A DNA stretch of 64,000 nt from Pyronema omphalodes (taxonomy: Eukaryota; Ascomycota; Pezizomycetes; Pezizales; Pyronemataceae), in NCBI GenBank assembly GCA_024516155.1, contig JAJJXM010000043.1, forward strand, positions 434,001 through 498,000, in the 5' to 3' direction. Below, in pieces: positions 1-10,778 of the stretch; within the stretch, counting starts at the first letter, position 1, and each line of letters begins with the position of its first letter. The notes under the pieces were generated by a model. It saw only the letters and a list, made by a program, of their open reading frames with translations, did no database searches and was not told the DNA's origin. The translations under genes and the position numbers were made by a program.

Positions 1-2
1 CT

Positions 3-452
3 GACAGCCAGTGTGCGGGTTGCCTCAAATGGGGACACATTCGCGAGCGGTGCACCACCCCCGCCGTTCTTCGCTGTCGCTTCTGTGGCCAGAACCACTC
101 TTCCGACGCCCACGCATGCGGTATGGAGGGATGCTCCGTACCCAAAGGACTCCCCTGCCAGCACTCTAAGGCTGCAGCCCGCTGCGTCAACTGTCGTGGC
201 AACCATTATGCCAACTCCCGCATCTGTCCTTCTCGCATAGAAGCGGTTGCCCTCGCCAGGCAACTCCGTCATTCCTCCTCCGGATCGCAGGCTTCCACCT
301 CCACCACTGCGAATACCACCACCGCCGATGCCTCGAACCCCGAAGCCTCCCAAGAGCCCACGGAGTCGTCAATTCAACCCTCCCCCCGCCCCGATGCCAT
401 ACTGTCCGACCCGGACGAAATGGTTGATGCCGTTGTGCCAGACAACAATTAA
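3..452 (+). CDS. LINE ORF1 (gag-like nucleic-acid-binding protein), C-terminal part
   Basis: The reading frame is open from base 3 and stops at TAA 450-452; the N-terminus lies outside the window. The visible part begins with two to three CCHC zinc knuckles (CAGCLKWGHIRERC, then CRFCGQNHSSDAHAC, then CVNCRGNHYANSRIC), followed by a Ser/Thr/Pro-rich tail. That arrangement is typical of ORF1 proteins of Tad, I and Jockey-clade LINEs, which coat the element RNA. The stop codon overlaps the ORF2 start in the pentamer TAATG, so ORF2 is probably translated by termination-reinitiation. The family assignment is firm because ORF2 follows directly. Confidence 0.88.
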   Translation, partial: DSQCAGCLKWGHIRERCTTPAVLRCRFCGQNHSSDAHACGMEGCSVPKGLPCQHSKAAARCVNCRGNHYANSRICPSRIEAVALARQLRHSSSGSQASTSTTANTTTADASNPEASQEPTESSIQPSPRPDAILSDPDEMVDAVVPDNN

Positions 453-3400
453 TGCTGAAACACCTCAAAGTGTTTCAGCTTAATTGCCGTAAGAGCGGTG
501 AGGTTCTTACGGCGGCAATGGAGAGTGGTGTGGAACTGGAGGCGGACTTGGTACTCATCCAAGAACCCCCCACGTTCCAGGGATGGAGGCACCCCGCCTT
601 CGACTTCATATGGGGAGGTCGAGTGCTCACGGGTGTCCGGAAGGACTCGGTATGGACGGTCCGCGTTCGGGAAGACTTGGGAAGAGAAGGAGAAGGGGAT
701 GTCCAGGTTCTTGACGTTGTTTGCCGAGGTCACCGCCAAATACGCATCGTGAATGTCTACGATGCTGTCCGAACGGCTGATAACACAAGACCTGCAAGGT
801 TGGTAACGTGGTCACGAATTATCACACCAGGCACGATCCTCGCCGGGGACTTCAACGCCCACAGTAGGAGATGGAACCCCTACTGCGACCAACCGATCCA
901 CCACGCCTTTCTAGAGGAGCTCATGGACGAACATGATTTGCGGTACGTCGGGGATGGGCTCGAAACCCACTCCCAGAGCGGGCAGCGACGGATAAGCGTG
1001 ATTGATCTGGTCTTTGCCACGATGGAGGTAGCCCCCCATGTATTGGCTCGCCGTCTCGACGACCCCAAGCATGCTACCACGTCAGACCATGAAGCCATCT
1101 GGTGGGAGGTCATGTCGGTAGTGGAACCGGAGGACTATGACGCGCCAACTCGTGGTTGGGCGGTGGGGGAATTGCTGGAGAACGAGGACACGGTGCAGAA
1201 AGCGGCGTCAGACTGGCACCGTCGAAGCGAACGCAGGCCACCGCTGTCCAGTCGTTGCTCAACGGAAGAGGTGGAAGCTGAGGCGATTTGGATCAGGGAA
1301 CAGCTCACGGAGCTGCTTGATGAACATGCCAGGAGGGTGCGCATCACCGCTCGCTCCAAACGGTGGTGGGGGGCGGACATCAAAGCAGCCCGCAGCAGGT
1401 ATGGCCGCATTCGCCGCGCTGCCAAACAGGGCCGCGCCACGACAGAGCAGGAAGTAGAAGCGAGGAACTCCTACAACAAGATTCAACGTTCCCGCAAGCG
1501 TTCGTGCTGGGGCACTTTTCTCGAGACCGCTAATGGTGACGCAGTTTGGCAGGTCCTACGTTCTACCACCCCCCGCACTACCACGGTGGTGGGCAGCCTC
1601 ACTGACGAAAACGGCAACACCGCGGACGACGAGCAGGCTAAACGAGGAATGTTGGCTGCTGTCTCTTTCCCTCCCCCGAATGCGTACCGCACCCGCTGGA
1701 GATTCTGCTCCCCCAACCCCGGGCAAGGCTATAAGATGGTTACCGAAGATCTTGTCTCGGAAGCTATCTCTCGCCAAAGCAATTCCAAAGCACCTGGCAA
1801 AGACTCCCTGGGAGTTCCCATCATTAAAGCTTTAATGAAATGGGACCCTAAGCGCATCACCGCCCTGGTCACGCAGTGCATCCGCCTGAGCTACCACCCG
1901 GCAGACTGGAAACTCGCCAAAGGAATCTGCATTCCCAAACCGGGGAAGCCCAGTTATGACAAGGCCAAGAATTTCCGGGTCATCTCGCTTCTCAGCTGCC
2001 TGGGTAAGCTTGTCGAGAAGGTTGCCACAATGCTGATTACCGCAGCAGTGGAAACCAGCGGGTACCTACACGTGGGTCAGTTTGGAGGACGGAAAGGACG
2101 CTCCGCTGCGGATGCAGCGGCAGTACTCGTGACTGCGGTCGAGGAAGCGTGGGAAAAGAAGTTGCTGGCTGGAGCCCTCCTGATGGACGTCAAGGGAGCC
2201 TTCCCGACGGTCAATGCGGAGTGCCTAGCAAACAAGATGCGATCCGCTGGGATCGAAGAGGATTTGATTGGGTGGGTCGAGAGCTTCATGAACTCTCGTT
2301 CGGTCGAAATCACGATTGCTGGAGACGCCGGCGCCCCAATCCGCACCAACACCGGGCTCCCCCAAGGATCTCCCGTCTCCCCCGTGCTCTTTCTAATTTA
2401 TATTGCTGAACTCGCATATATAGTCGAACGAGAGATGTCGGATACAGTTGGCTTATCCTTCGTCGACGACGGACGTGGATCGCGCGAGGAAAAACCCCCG
2501 AAGAAGTAGCTGCGAAACTCAGTCGCTGCGCCGAAATCTGCATATACTGGGCCCGTGGCAACGCAGTACGCTTCGAGCCCGATAAGACGGAGGCTATTCT
2601 CTTCTCCAACCGCCGATCCCCCCCGGACACGTCCACCGTCACAATCCCCGTCGACGATCACCTCGTTTCCTTCTCTTCCCGTCCCGTTCGGTGGTTGGGC
2701 TACTGGTTGGAACAGTCGCTCACCTTCAACCACCACCACCAACGGTGGATTGCTAAGGCACGTCAACAGCAAGCACGGCTTGCTCGCCTGTGCAAAAGGC
2801 AGGGGCTCCCTCCCGCAAGCACCGCCAACCTCCAAAAAGCGGTGGTCCAGTCCGTGGCTACGTACGGTATTGATGTCAACGCCGCCCGCAAAAAACCTCC
2901 TCGTGACGCTGGCAAAATCACCCGTCTTCAACTGATCCTCAGCCAACAGGCCCGAGCCGTCACAGGGTGCCTCCGCACAACCCCCCTCGGCTTTCTGATG
3001 GCTGAAGGAGCCACCCGCCCCGCAGAAGCAATTGTGCGTAGTAGAGAAGCTCGGTTCCGAGCACGAATTCTCACTCGTCCTCCCCCGGCGGCCTCCACCC
3101 AACCGTCCCCGACCGCCGACGTCATTCGCAGTCTGACACGACGAGCAGCTGCTCGTACAGGTTTCACTGCCATCGAAACCGTCGAACCCCCCGCTCGTTT
3201 CAACTTCCGCTACATGGACGTTGTAATAGAACCTCGCGAGGAAGCGGCCGCTTCAGCACGCAGCTGGCGCTCGCTCCAAGCGCTCTGCTTCTGGACCGAC
3301 GGCTCCAGAATTAACGACAGGAGTGGCGCAGGGTACGTCCATTATGTCGATGGCTCCCTTGTCTCCCGGTCCTTTCACCTTGGCCCACATGTCGAGGTCT

Positions 3401-4218
3401 TCGACGCCAAGCTTTTCGCCATCCACCAGGCCTTGCTCGAATGCTACGACGACCTTATCATCCCCCCCCCGATGAAAAAGATCGTCATCTTCTCAGATGC
3501 CCAGGCTGCTCTGGCCCGCATCATGACGGAGGACCCCGGCCCTGGACAGTCCCTGTCCCGCCGCATCCGCGGATTGGTACGAGACTTTGTCAATTGGGAC
3601 GTCGATGTCCAAATCCGCTGGGTTCCTGGACACTCCGACATTGAGGAAAACGAAGCTGCAGATGTAGCCGCTAAGCTGGGTGCGCAGCATCGCTGTGAGG
3701 CACAAGCGCTCACTCGGTGCACCGACCCAACTTGCTTTACCCCCCCGGAAGCATCCCTCGCTCACATCAACAGAGTAGCCACTGAGACTCTGGCTGACAT
3801 CACCCAGCGCTGGATCACCAAGGACCTACGCTCCAGCAAGTCCTACAGACCACGACGCAAGTTTGGTCTGCGAGCAGACCTCCGGGACCTGCCCAAGCGA
3901 AAGGCTGCGGTCTTCCTCCAGCTCGCGTCTGGCCACGCACTGGTGGGAACCCACCTTAAGCGAATTAAAAAGAAAGAATCCGACGCTTGTTGGTGGTGTG
4001 AGTCCAACCAGCGTCAAACCAGAGGACACCTCTTCGGAGAGTGCCGGAGATGGCAATCAGAATTTGGGAAGCTCCGGAAAGAGGTGGAAAGAATTACGGG
4101 GAGACCGAGGAGGACGCGGGGACGTTTGAAAGTAGTGAATATTTTTAGGGACGATCGACTCACGAAAGCGATCTTGGAATACCTGGCTGCAACCCAGATT
4201 GGCAGACGATATGAATAG
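452..4218 (+). pseudogene. LINE ORF2: endonuclease / reverse transcriptase / RNase H, frameshifted
   Basis: The start ATG at 452 overlaps the ORF1 stop. Domains in order: an APE-type endonuclease over the first 220 residues (FQLNCRKSG, LIQEPP, LAGDFNAHSRRW, SDHEAIWWE); a reverse transcriptase (IPKPGKPSYDKAKNFRVISL, DVKGAFPTV, TGLPQGSPVSPVLF, then catalytic FVDD at 2459-2470); RNase H (FWTDGSRIND, with the Glu, Asp and His positions recognisable in AIHQALLE, IFSDAQAAL and PGHSDIEENEAAD); and a terminal CCHC-like motif (CWWC...H...C) near 3985-4045. Directly after FVDD the frame breaks: the first frame runs to a stop at 2509, while the homologous sequence continues from about 2473 in another frame. 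One base appears to be missing at 2471-2472. Everything else is open, so this is one recent lesion, unless it is a sequencing error. The copy as written cannot make a full ORF2 protein. Confidence 0.92.
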
Positions 4219-5609
4219 CAGCGCAAGAGAGGGAAAAAGTACGCACGTGTTTTTTGTTTCTTTTGTGTTTCTGTACCTTTTCCTTTGTTTTTTCACTTAA
4301 AGGAGGACACGCATGGGCAAATTTGTTTTTTCTTTTCTTTCGGAAGACGTTTGTTCCTTTTCTTTCTCTGTTTTTTCCTTATGAGAGTGGCTTTAGGGGG
4401 TGAGGGAAGTTAAAGTTTTTGTTTTTCTTTGCGCGGGGACGTTTTTTGGGGATAAGGAGATTAGGGGGCCTCATTAGGAGGTTTCGACCTCGAGGACAGG
4501 ATTAGGATAGTGCCATAGTTTCCCGCATAGGCCTTAGAGGCCTCGAACGGTGTATGATTAAAATGTAAATGTAAATGTAAAACCCCTGAACCTAACTGCA
4601 ACAAATCCCGAAGCAATTCAACCCAGAAACCACATACCCCAACAGCGCACAATACCCTAGCAATATCTTCTACACTCAAGCATCCAATCCGCGCTGAAAA
4701 TCCCCTGAAGAATCCCAGAGTTATCCGTCAAAGGTCCCTACCAAGATAGTAGCAAGCGCCGGGTTCATCTCTAAATTCATCAATGAATCACGAAAAAATA
4801 ATCTCCCTGAGAATCTTTAAATCCCGGCCTATATTTTCCCTTGAGTGTGGAAGCCTACGGAAGGTAGATTCAATTTCCTCTAGCATACACTGCAATGCTC
4901 AGTACCTGTAGGGGCTTAATATTACATCGGATCGGTGTTGATTTCCTTATATTAGTTTTGCCGTATATATAGCTTAGTTGGTTCTATGTATACGAGTAAC
5001 GAGTAATGAGTAATGAGTAACGAGTTCTGTTCATTAGTAGTCACCGGCCCCCAGCGGGAACTTGGATGATGATAGAATATACCAGGATATTATAATTAGC
5101 TATCACAGAACCCTATAACTTCACCACTATGAATATTACATATCTTTATAAGCTGCAACACCGGAATTATAGGTGTGAAGGTATGCTGTATTTATATGAT
5201 CACATCATTGTAACTAGTGCTGTTATATAGAACAAATCCCTGGTGACAAATCACCAGCATTCCCGGTTAATATTATAGCAGAAAGTAAAGATACCGGTTG
5301 CTTGGGAGAATGGGAGAAGGGAATATGTGGTCTTTTGGTTTTTGGCTTTTGGCTTGCGGCTTTTGGCTTTTGTCTTTTGGCTTTTGTATTGTGGCTTTTT
5401 TCTTGCGGCTTTTGTCTTGCGGCTAGTGACAAGGCACAAGTAACATATCAAGCTGTACGTAGTTGACTGTTGGATACTTCGTCCTCGTCTAAAGCTTATA
5501 TTCCGATGTTGTCGCGCTTATGAGCCTGTGTGTCGAGCTGTGTTGTCGTGGCGATTCTTGGTTGTGGTGATTGTCATGATTGCGTGATTGTGATGATTGT
5601 GATGATTTT

Positions 5610-5670
5610 GGATATGGGTTTGGATATGGGCATGGATATGGATATGGATATGGATATGGATATGGATATG
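5610..5670. repeat. (GGATAT)n microsatellite
   Basis: Hexamer GGATAT is repeated, with GGGTTT and GGGCAT variants at the left edge. Non-coding. Confidence 0.9.
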
Positions 5671-5805
5671 TGATTCAGGAATTCAGGAATCCTGGAAATA
5701 CAAGGATAAAAGTAAAAGCCGGAAGAACAAAGGGGGATGAGGATGGGACGTAGATATGTAGCCTTTGTAGTTGTAGAGGAGATTCTACAGGCGTGCAGAG
5801 GTGGC

Positions 5806-5890
5806 GGGAGGGGAGGGGGGGGGGGGGGGGGGGAGAGAGATGAGAACCGGGATAACAGGATAACAGGATAACAGGATAACAGGATAACAA
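5806..5890. repeat. Poly(G) tract followed by (GATAACAG)n
   Basis: About 20 consecutive G, a short GA stretch, then five direct copies of an 8-bp unit ATAACAGG at about 5850-5890. The unit resembles slippage products and has no coding potential. Confidence 0.85.
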
Positions 5891-6349
5891 GACAACAGAA
5901 GCGAGGAAGGATAACAGTGTTGAAGAGTGCCTGTCGAGCCGTGCTCTGTGCTGTGACTGCTTGTGGAGGTGGATGTTGCCTTAGCGTACATCCCCTCGTT
6001 ATGTTTATTCTGTCGATGGAATGTTTGCTCGTTATCGAATATCACTCACAACATTCTCCATCTCCATCTTTCTGTCTCTCTTGTCTCCCCAAGTGTCAGC
6101 TCATCCTTCGTCTGACTAGGAGCATTTTTTCAAATAGAGCAGCGAGTAATGTAACCAAAAAAAATTCAAACAAGATCCCGAAGATGGAGATGGGGATATA
6201 TATACCTATATACCCTGGGAACCTCAGTGAATTTTTTAAAAAAATGAGGAAACCCAGTTAATCGAGAAGAAGTGCTTAGTAAGGAGAAAATAAATTGGCA
6301 TCCCTCCCTTTCTCATCTTCATCTTATATCCACCGCCTTTTTACAGAAC

Positions 6350-6375
6350 AAAAAAAAAAAAAAAAAAAAAAAAAA
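6350..6375. repeat. Poly(A) tract
   Basis: A run of about 26 A after ACAGAAC. No retroelement body is recognisable upstream. Confidence 0.9.
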
Positions 6376-6741
6376 CCAGAATCTGGTGAAAAGGAACGTA
6401 TAACACACTGATCAACATTCCGCGGGGTATAAGGAAGGCCGGCTTGATATGCCTGGAAGAAGAAAGGCAGTGGTTTTTGTCTGGTTAGCTGCGGGTTATG
6501 ATACTGTCGGTATATAGCTTATGAGAATCGGTAAAAAAAAAAACCAAGGGAGAGAAGGAAATTCCTTTGTATATAAAATATAAAATAAAAAATATATAGG
6601 TTGAAAAGCAACCCCCGCTCCCCGACCCCTCAAAAGAAAAATAACCTTATCGGCGATCACATTCCCCATTTTCTTCCTTTTCTCATAAATGGAGATAGAT
6701 AATTCCTAATTCCAGTAAAATTCCAGCATGTCTATCATCAA

Positions 6742-6760
6742 CCCCCCCCCCCCCCCCCCC
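6742..6760. repeat. Poly(C) tract
   Basis: An uninterrupted run of about 19 C. Its length in an assembly is likely to be unreliable. Confidence 0.9.
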
Positions 6761-7089
6761 TAATACTGTGCCTAAACCCCATGTCATCATCCCCTAGAAA
6801 GTAAATTAGCATTCTTGGATGGTACTATTTTGCCATAGATATTCCTTCTACATACATGTAGGTATCTTCCACATTTCGATATTATCTACATGTACCTGCA
6901 AGAATTTTCTACCGCTTTCATTGTCGCTGTAAATTGAATATCAATAATAACAGTTACTTCATTCTTAACAAGGCAGGAATGGCATAATGTCCTCATTGTG
7001 GTCCTGTGCATCTGTTCCGACCAGTGATCATCTTGCCTTTCTTTCCAAGAGTCGTTTTCATGCCAGAAGGACGGGGAAGGATACATTGT

Positions 7090-7091
<2 letters not shown>

Positions 7092-7132
<41 letters not shown>

Positions 7133-7139
7133 GGGGGGG

Positions 7140-7222
<83 letters not shown>
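7092..7222. repeat. Composite (T)n-(G)n-(AG)n tract
   Basis: About 40 T, then about 10 G, then about 40 AG dinucleotides with no interruption. The AG part is a homopurine mirror repeat able to form H-DNA, and its complementary CT strand is pyrimidine-only. Confidence 0.95.
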
Positions 7223-7229
<7 letters not shown>

Positions 7230-7319
7230 AGGGGCATTATTATTCCATCCACCTTTACTTCATACCAAGCATCAAAATCCTCCCAGCAAAGCACCATAAG
7301 CCGTAACAAAAACCCGCCT

Positions 7320-7480
7320 GTCTCGAGTGACCCTTTGTAACTATAGTCTATATCCACAGTCACCGACGATCACCGACGATCCCCGCGGTCCATGATACCT
7401 CAAAACGGCCCGTCTTAGTAGCACATGGCACGTGCTACTACAGGCCGGGACCGCAAATGATGCTCCCGTCACTGTTTCCG
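7320..7480. mobile_element. Possible hAT-like element fragment
   Basis: The stretch GGTCCATGATACCTCAAAA followed by GCCCGTCTTAGTAGCAC resembles the inner right part of the hAT-like elements at 37.2 and 46.6 kb (GGTCCATGGTGTCTCAAA, then a TCGTCCTACTAC-type motif and GGGACCGCAAATG). No terminal repeat or target duplication is visible, so this would be a relic at best. Confidence 0.3.
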
Positions 7481-8095
7481 TGATTACCACAAAGCTATTT
7501 TTCTTTTGTAGGCATTATAATTCCCCGTGTCCCCTGGTGACTACATACTACATTGTAGACAATCTAGTGTTTTTTTACTTTCTTTGTGGAGTTGTGGTCT
7601 GTGGAACTCGTCATGGAATACGGATCATTGATAAGGGATAATTGATAATTGATTACCGAAGATGATTGCTCGGATTGATGTATTTTGATGTAGCGATTCG
7701 AAATTCATCTATGTGGGAGGAGCGTGGAAGAATATCATTTTCCTGATTCTTTTTCCCTCGGTGTCAAAGCTTGTGGAATTTATTGTTATGTCTGTGTTAT
7801 GACTGTTTATCACATACGCTGTCTATCTGGATTATGCAAGATAACCTACCATCCCGGCATGGGCTTTTTGATAGCAGATACTCAGGGTGGATATTATGGT
7901 TTGTAATAACATACCACTGAGGTAATAGGTAATAGGTTAACCGTTAACCGTTAACCGTAAAACTTGATCTTTTTCTGAATCTGGTGGAATTTTAATCTCT
8001 GTGTATGGGTGGAGCTTCCTGGTATATGGGACTTGGTATGTTATCTGCTTTCATGGATAGGTAATGAGTTTGCCAAGATTTCGTATTGGTATCTT

Positions 8096-8290
8096 GCTGT
8101 TTCTTCTTGTTTCTTCTTGTTGCTTCTTGTTGCTTCTTGTTGCTTCTTGTTGCTTCTTGTTGCTTCTTGTTGCTTCTTGTTGCTTCTTGTTGCTTCTTGT
8201 TGCTTCTTGTTGCTTCTTGTTGCTTCTTGTTGCTTCTTGTTGCTTCTTGTTGCTTCTTGTTGCTTCTTGTTGCTTCTTGTTGCTTCTTAT
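8096..8290. repeat. (TGCTTCTTGT)n 10-bp satellite, about 18 copies
   Basis: A nearly perfect 10-bp tandem array. All six frames happen to lack early stops, which creates long repetitive open frames on both strands. Since 10 is not a multiple of 3, each 30-bp cycle gives the same 10-residue repeat in every frame. That is a property of the array, not evidence of a gene. Confidence 0.95.
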
Positions 8291-8525
8291 TACTGACCCG
8301 TCTGGTGCCTGGAGATTTTGCTATGGATATTATAATGGATATTCCTCTCTCTTCGTCCCTATTCCTACTTCTTCTTAGTCTTCGTTTATATATATATATA
8401 TTCCAAGAACCCCCCCCCCCCCTAAAAAAAAATGAGAATAAAATAAAATAGAAAATAAAAAATAAAAAATAAAATAAAAACTTCAACCTCGGTCCTTAGT
8501 CCTCGTCATGGGTCCCTGTCATCAG

Positions 8526-8632
8526 TATTAGTATTGGTATTGGTATTGGTATTGGTATTGGTATTGGTATTGGTATTGGTATTGGTATTGGTATTGGTAT
8601 TGGTATTGGTATTGGTATTGGTATTGGTATTA
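8526..8632. repeat. (TATTGG)n microsatellite
   Basis: About 17 copies of TATTGG, flanked by TATTAG variants. Confidence 0.95.
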
Positions 8633-10778
8633 GTTTTTAACTTTTTACATATACTCCACCATATTGCAATACAGTATCACATCCCCAGTTAGCTACAACT
8701 AATCATATCCTGCAGGTTATAGAACCCAGAAGATATAGTTATGAGTTGTATATTCCTGCTAAAAGCTACATGGTGGATATGGTATCTCAAAACTATGTCT
8801 ATGTACGAGATGATGAATTCTACAATTGTCGATGAGGTGGTTGTTATTATTCTTGTTGTCGTTGGTGGGGGGTTAGAACTTAGAATATCGGTGTAGACTT
8901 TCGAGATGGGAGGTAGGGGATGAGAGGGGGTATAGAGGGGTAATACTCACTAGCTTTGAAGTCTTTAAATACGACATGAGTCACATGACAGTACTCGGGG
9001 CTGGGTGCATGTTATAAGGGTGGGTTTGGCACTTTGTTGTATACTGTATATAGGGTTATCGATAGCGCTGACTTTTGTTGCTACTACAGGTGGTTATCAA
9101 TGCTGGGGGAAATATAATTTATGGGACAGCGAGTATTTGTTGATAATTATGGTGGTGGTGGTGGTTGGATTTTAGCGGGGTTTGATAGGGTTGGGTTATG
9201 AGGGAGGATTTTGGAGTTGTGGTTGTAGTGTTGTAGGTATGTTGTTGCTCTGTGTGTATGATATAGGGTGTGTTATATTTGAAAGCCTAGTCGGGGAGGA
9301 TGTGGAATAAGTAAGACGATAGTATGTTTGTTAAATTAATTCTTCGCAATTTTGTCGAGGTTCTTGTGGTTTAGAAACATTGTGTTTATGCCAATTTTTC
9401 AGTCGTTATAAATTTCATTTTCTCGGTCATATTTTATCACTTCTTTATCGAATTCCACGTGATCTGCGGCGTCTGTTTCCTCCGGTGAAGCCCATAGCCG
9501 CCGCATGTGATCCATCCATCGGCAATGTGATCATCCGACGCGGTGCGGCAAGGTTTAAGGCTCCATATTGAAGGTTTCCGTGGAGACAGACCTGAAATCG
9601 GGGGTTCTCAATGCGTAGTTCCATACCATTGTATTGTTTTTTTTTTCCGGAATTGTGCAGTTTCTTGTCGCGTGCCCAGTTGCTTTTTGTTTGTTGTCTT
9701 TCTATCTTCTGTCTTCTGTCTCCTGTCTTTATCGTGTGCTACTGACTGCCTCTGCATTCGCCGACTGTCACGGTTCATAGACCCCCGTGAACCGAGGTGG
9801 TGGTCTTTTTTAGAACTTTGTGATAAGAAAAAAATTACACCGAAGGGGAACTTTGGCCTTATCATAGACATTGCAGACCTGTTCTCATCAAGGAGGCTGA
9901 GGCCTCAGATCATCAGTGTAACCCGGTCTGTGTAACAAAGTGACGCGTGGAGGTTGAGAAAAGTTGGCATATGTGTCCCTTCGGTTGCATATACGTAACC
10001 GAATCTCGATCTCAGTTTGACGTAAGGGTTTCAATGCTGAATCCCTTCTTACGATGTGATGTATATGGAATTGTTGAATAGAATTGTTTGGGGTTAATTG
10101 GTGGTGTTCTCTGTCATGGATCGAGATCTGAGGAAGCGGCTTTCCAGAGGCCAGGTGTTAAACATGTTTCCCGCCCGGGCCCTTCTTCTCGTGGCCGCAA
10201 CACAGGTTGTGAATGGACAGCGGATAACAGCAGGATGACGTCCGCGTTGTGCAACATGTGTAAAACTGAACAGACAGTGCCCTTTTCGTGCACCCCCCAT
10301 CGCGTCGTCTGTGATTTTTCCCTTTTTTTTTGTGCGGATTTCTGAAAGTGTAAATTCGAATCCATTCACCGGTTGTTGCCAACTCTCTTCGTAAAACTGA
10401 TCCTCCATCCTTTCTCCACTCTGCGAAACATTTTCCCCGGAAATCAATTCAACCGGCCGGTCTTTCTTGACACTTGACTATAACTTGACAACTTGACAAC
10501 TAGACGAACACCACCCGATCGATAGTTCGCAAAAACAGAAACTACACCAACCACCTTAACTCTAACTCTTAGCCACGGGAGCTCAACAGATTCCCGCCGC
10601 AGCAGCTTACTTTACCCTCCGCGTTCCCGCGACCTCTCCTCTCCGTCTTCGCTCAACCACCACCACCACCACGACACTAAGGGCCACATCACATCACCCG
10701 CGGCAACTAGATCCTCGTCGTCGTATCTACGCAACACTTCCTCCCAACCTCACGCGATCATAGGTTTCCAATATCACC

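Larger units (their letters stand above)
1..4582 (+). mobile_element. Non-LTR retrotransposon (LINE, Tad/I-like), 5' end beyond the window
   Basis: A near-complete LINE runs in from the left edge. It holds the end of a CCHC-knuckle ORF1, an ORF2 with APE-type endonuclease, reverse transcriptase, RNase H and a terminal CCHC-like motif, and a T-rich 3' UTR from 4219. It ends in a short AAATGT tandem tail at about 4560-4582 instead of a plain poly(A). The last 100 bp (about 4465-4560) contain short dyads such as TAGGCCTTAGAGGCCT and recur, diverged, at several places further right (31.1, 39.0, 47.1, 52.7 and 60.0 kb). This suggests the tail is what the reverse transcriptase recognises. The coding part is clearly more GC-rich than the flanks and shows no heavy C-to-T decay, so it looks like a fairly recent insertion not strongly hit by repeat-induced point mutation. 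Confidence 0.93.
4583..10778. other. Gene-poor interval with simple repeats
   Basis: I see no convincing gene on either strand in this stretch. Open frames here are short, fall in low-complexity DNA and lack family motifs. It holds several microsatellites (listed separately), long homopolymer runs, a run of TTTTGGCTTTTGG-type repeats at 5330-5430, and CT- and ACC-rich DNA just upstream of the cytidylyltransferase gene (about 10480-10778) that is probably its promoter and 5' UTR. A GC-richer patch at about 9460-9600 is unexplained. Confidence 0.6.

Noticed and set aside
2398..3102. Minus-strand 234-codon frame inside the LINE
   Set aside because: Antisense shadow of the reverse transcriptase and following region.
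7992..8486. Long repetitive open frames on both strands across the 8.1 kb satellite
   Set aside because: They follow automatically from a stop-free 10-bp repeat, are present in several frames at once and have no gene signals around them.
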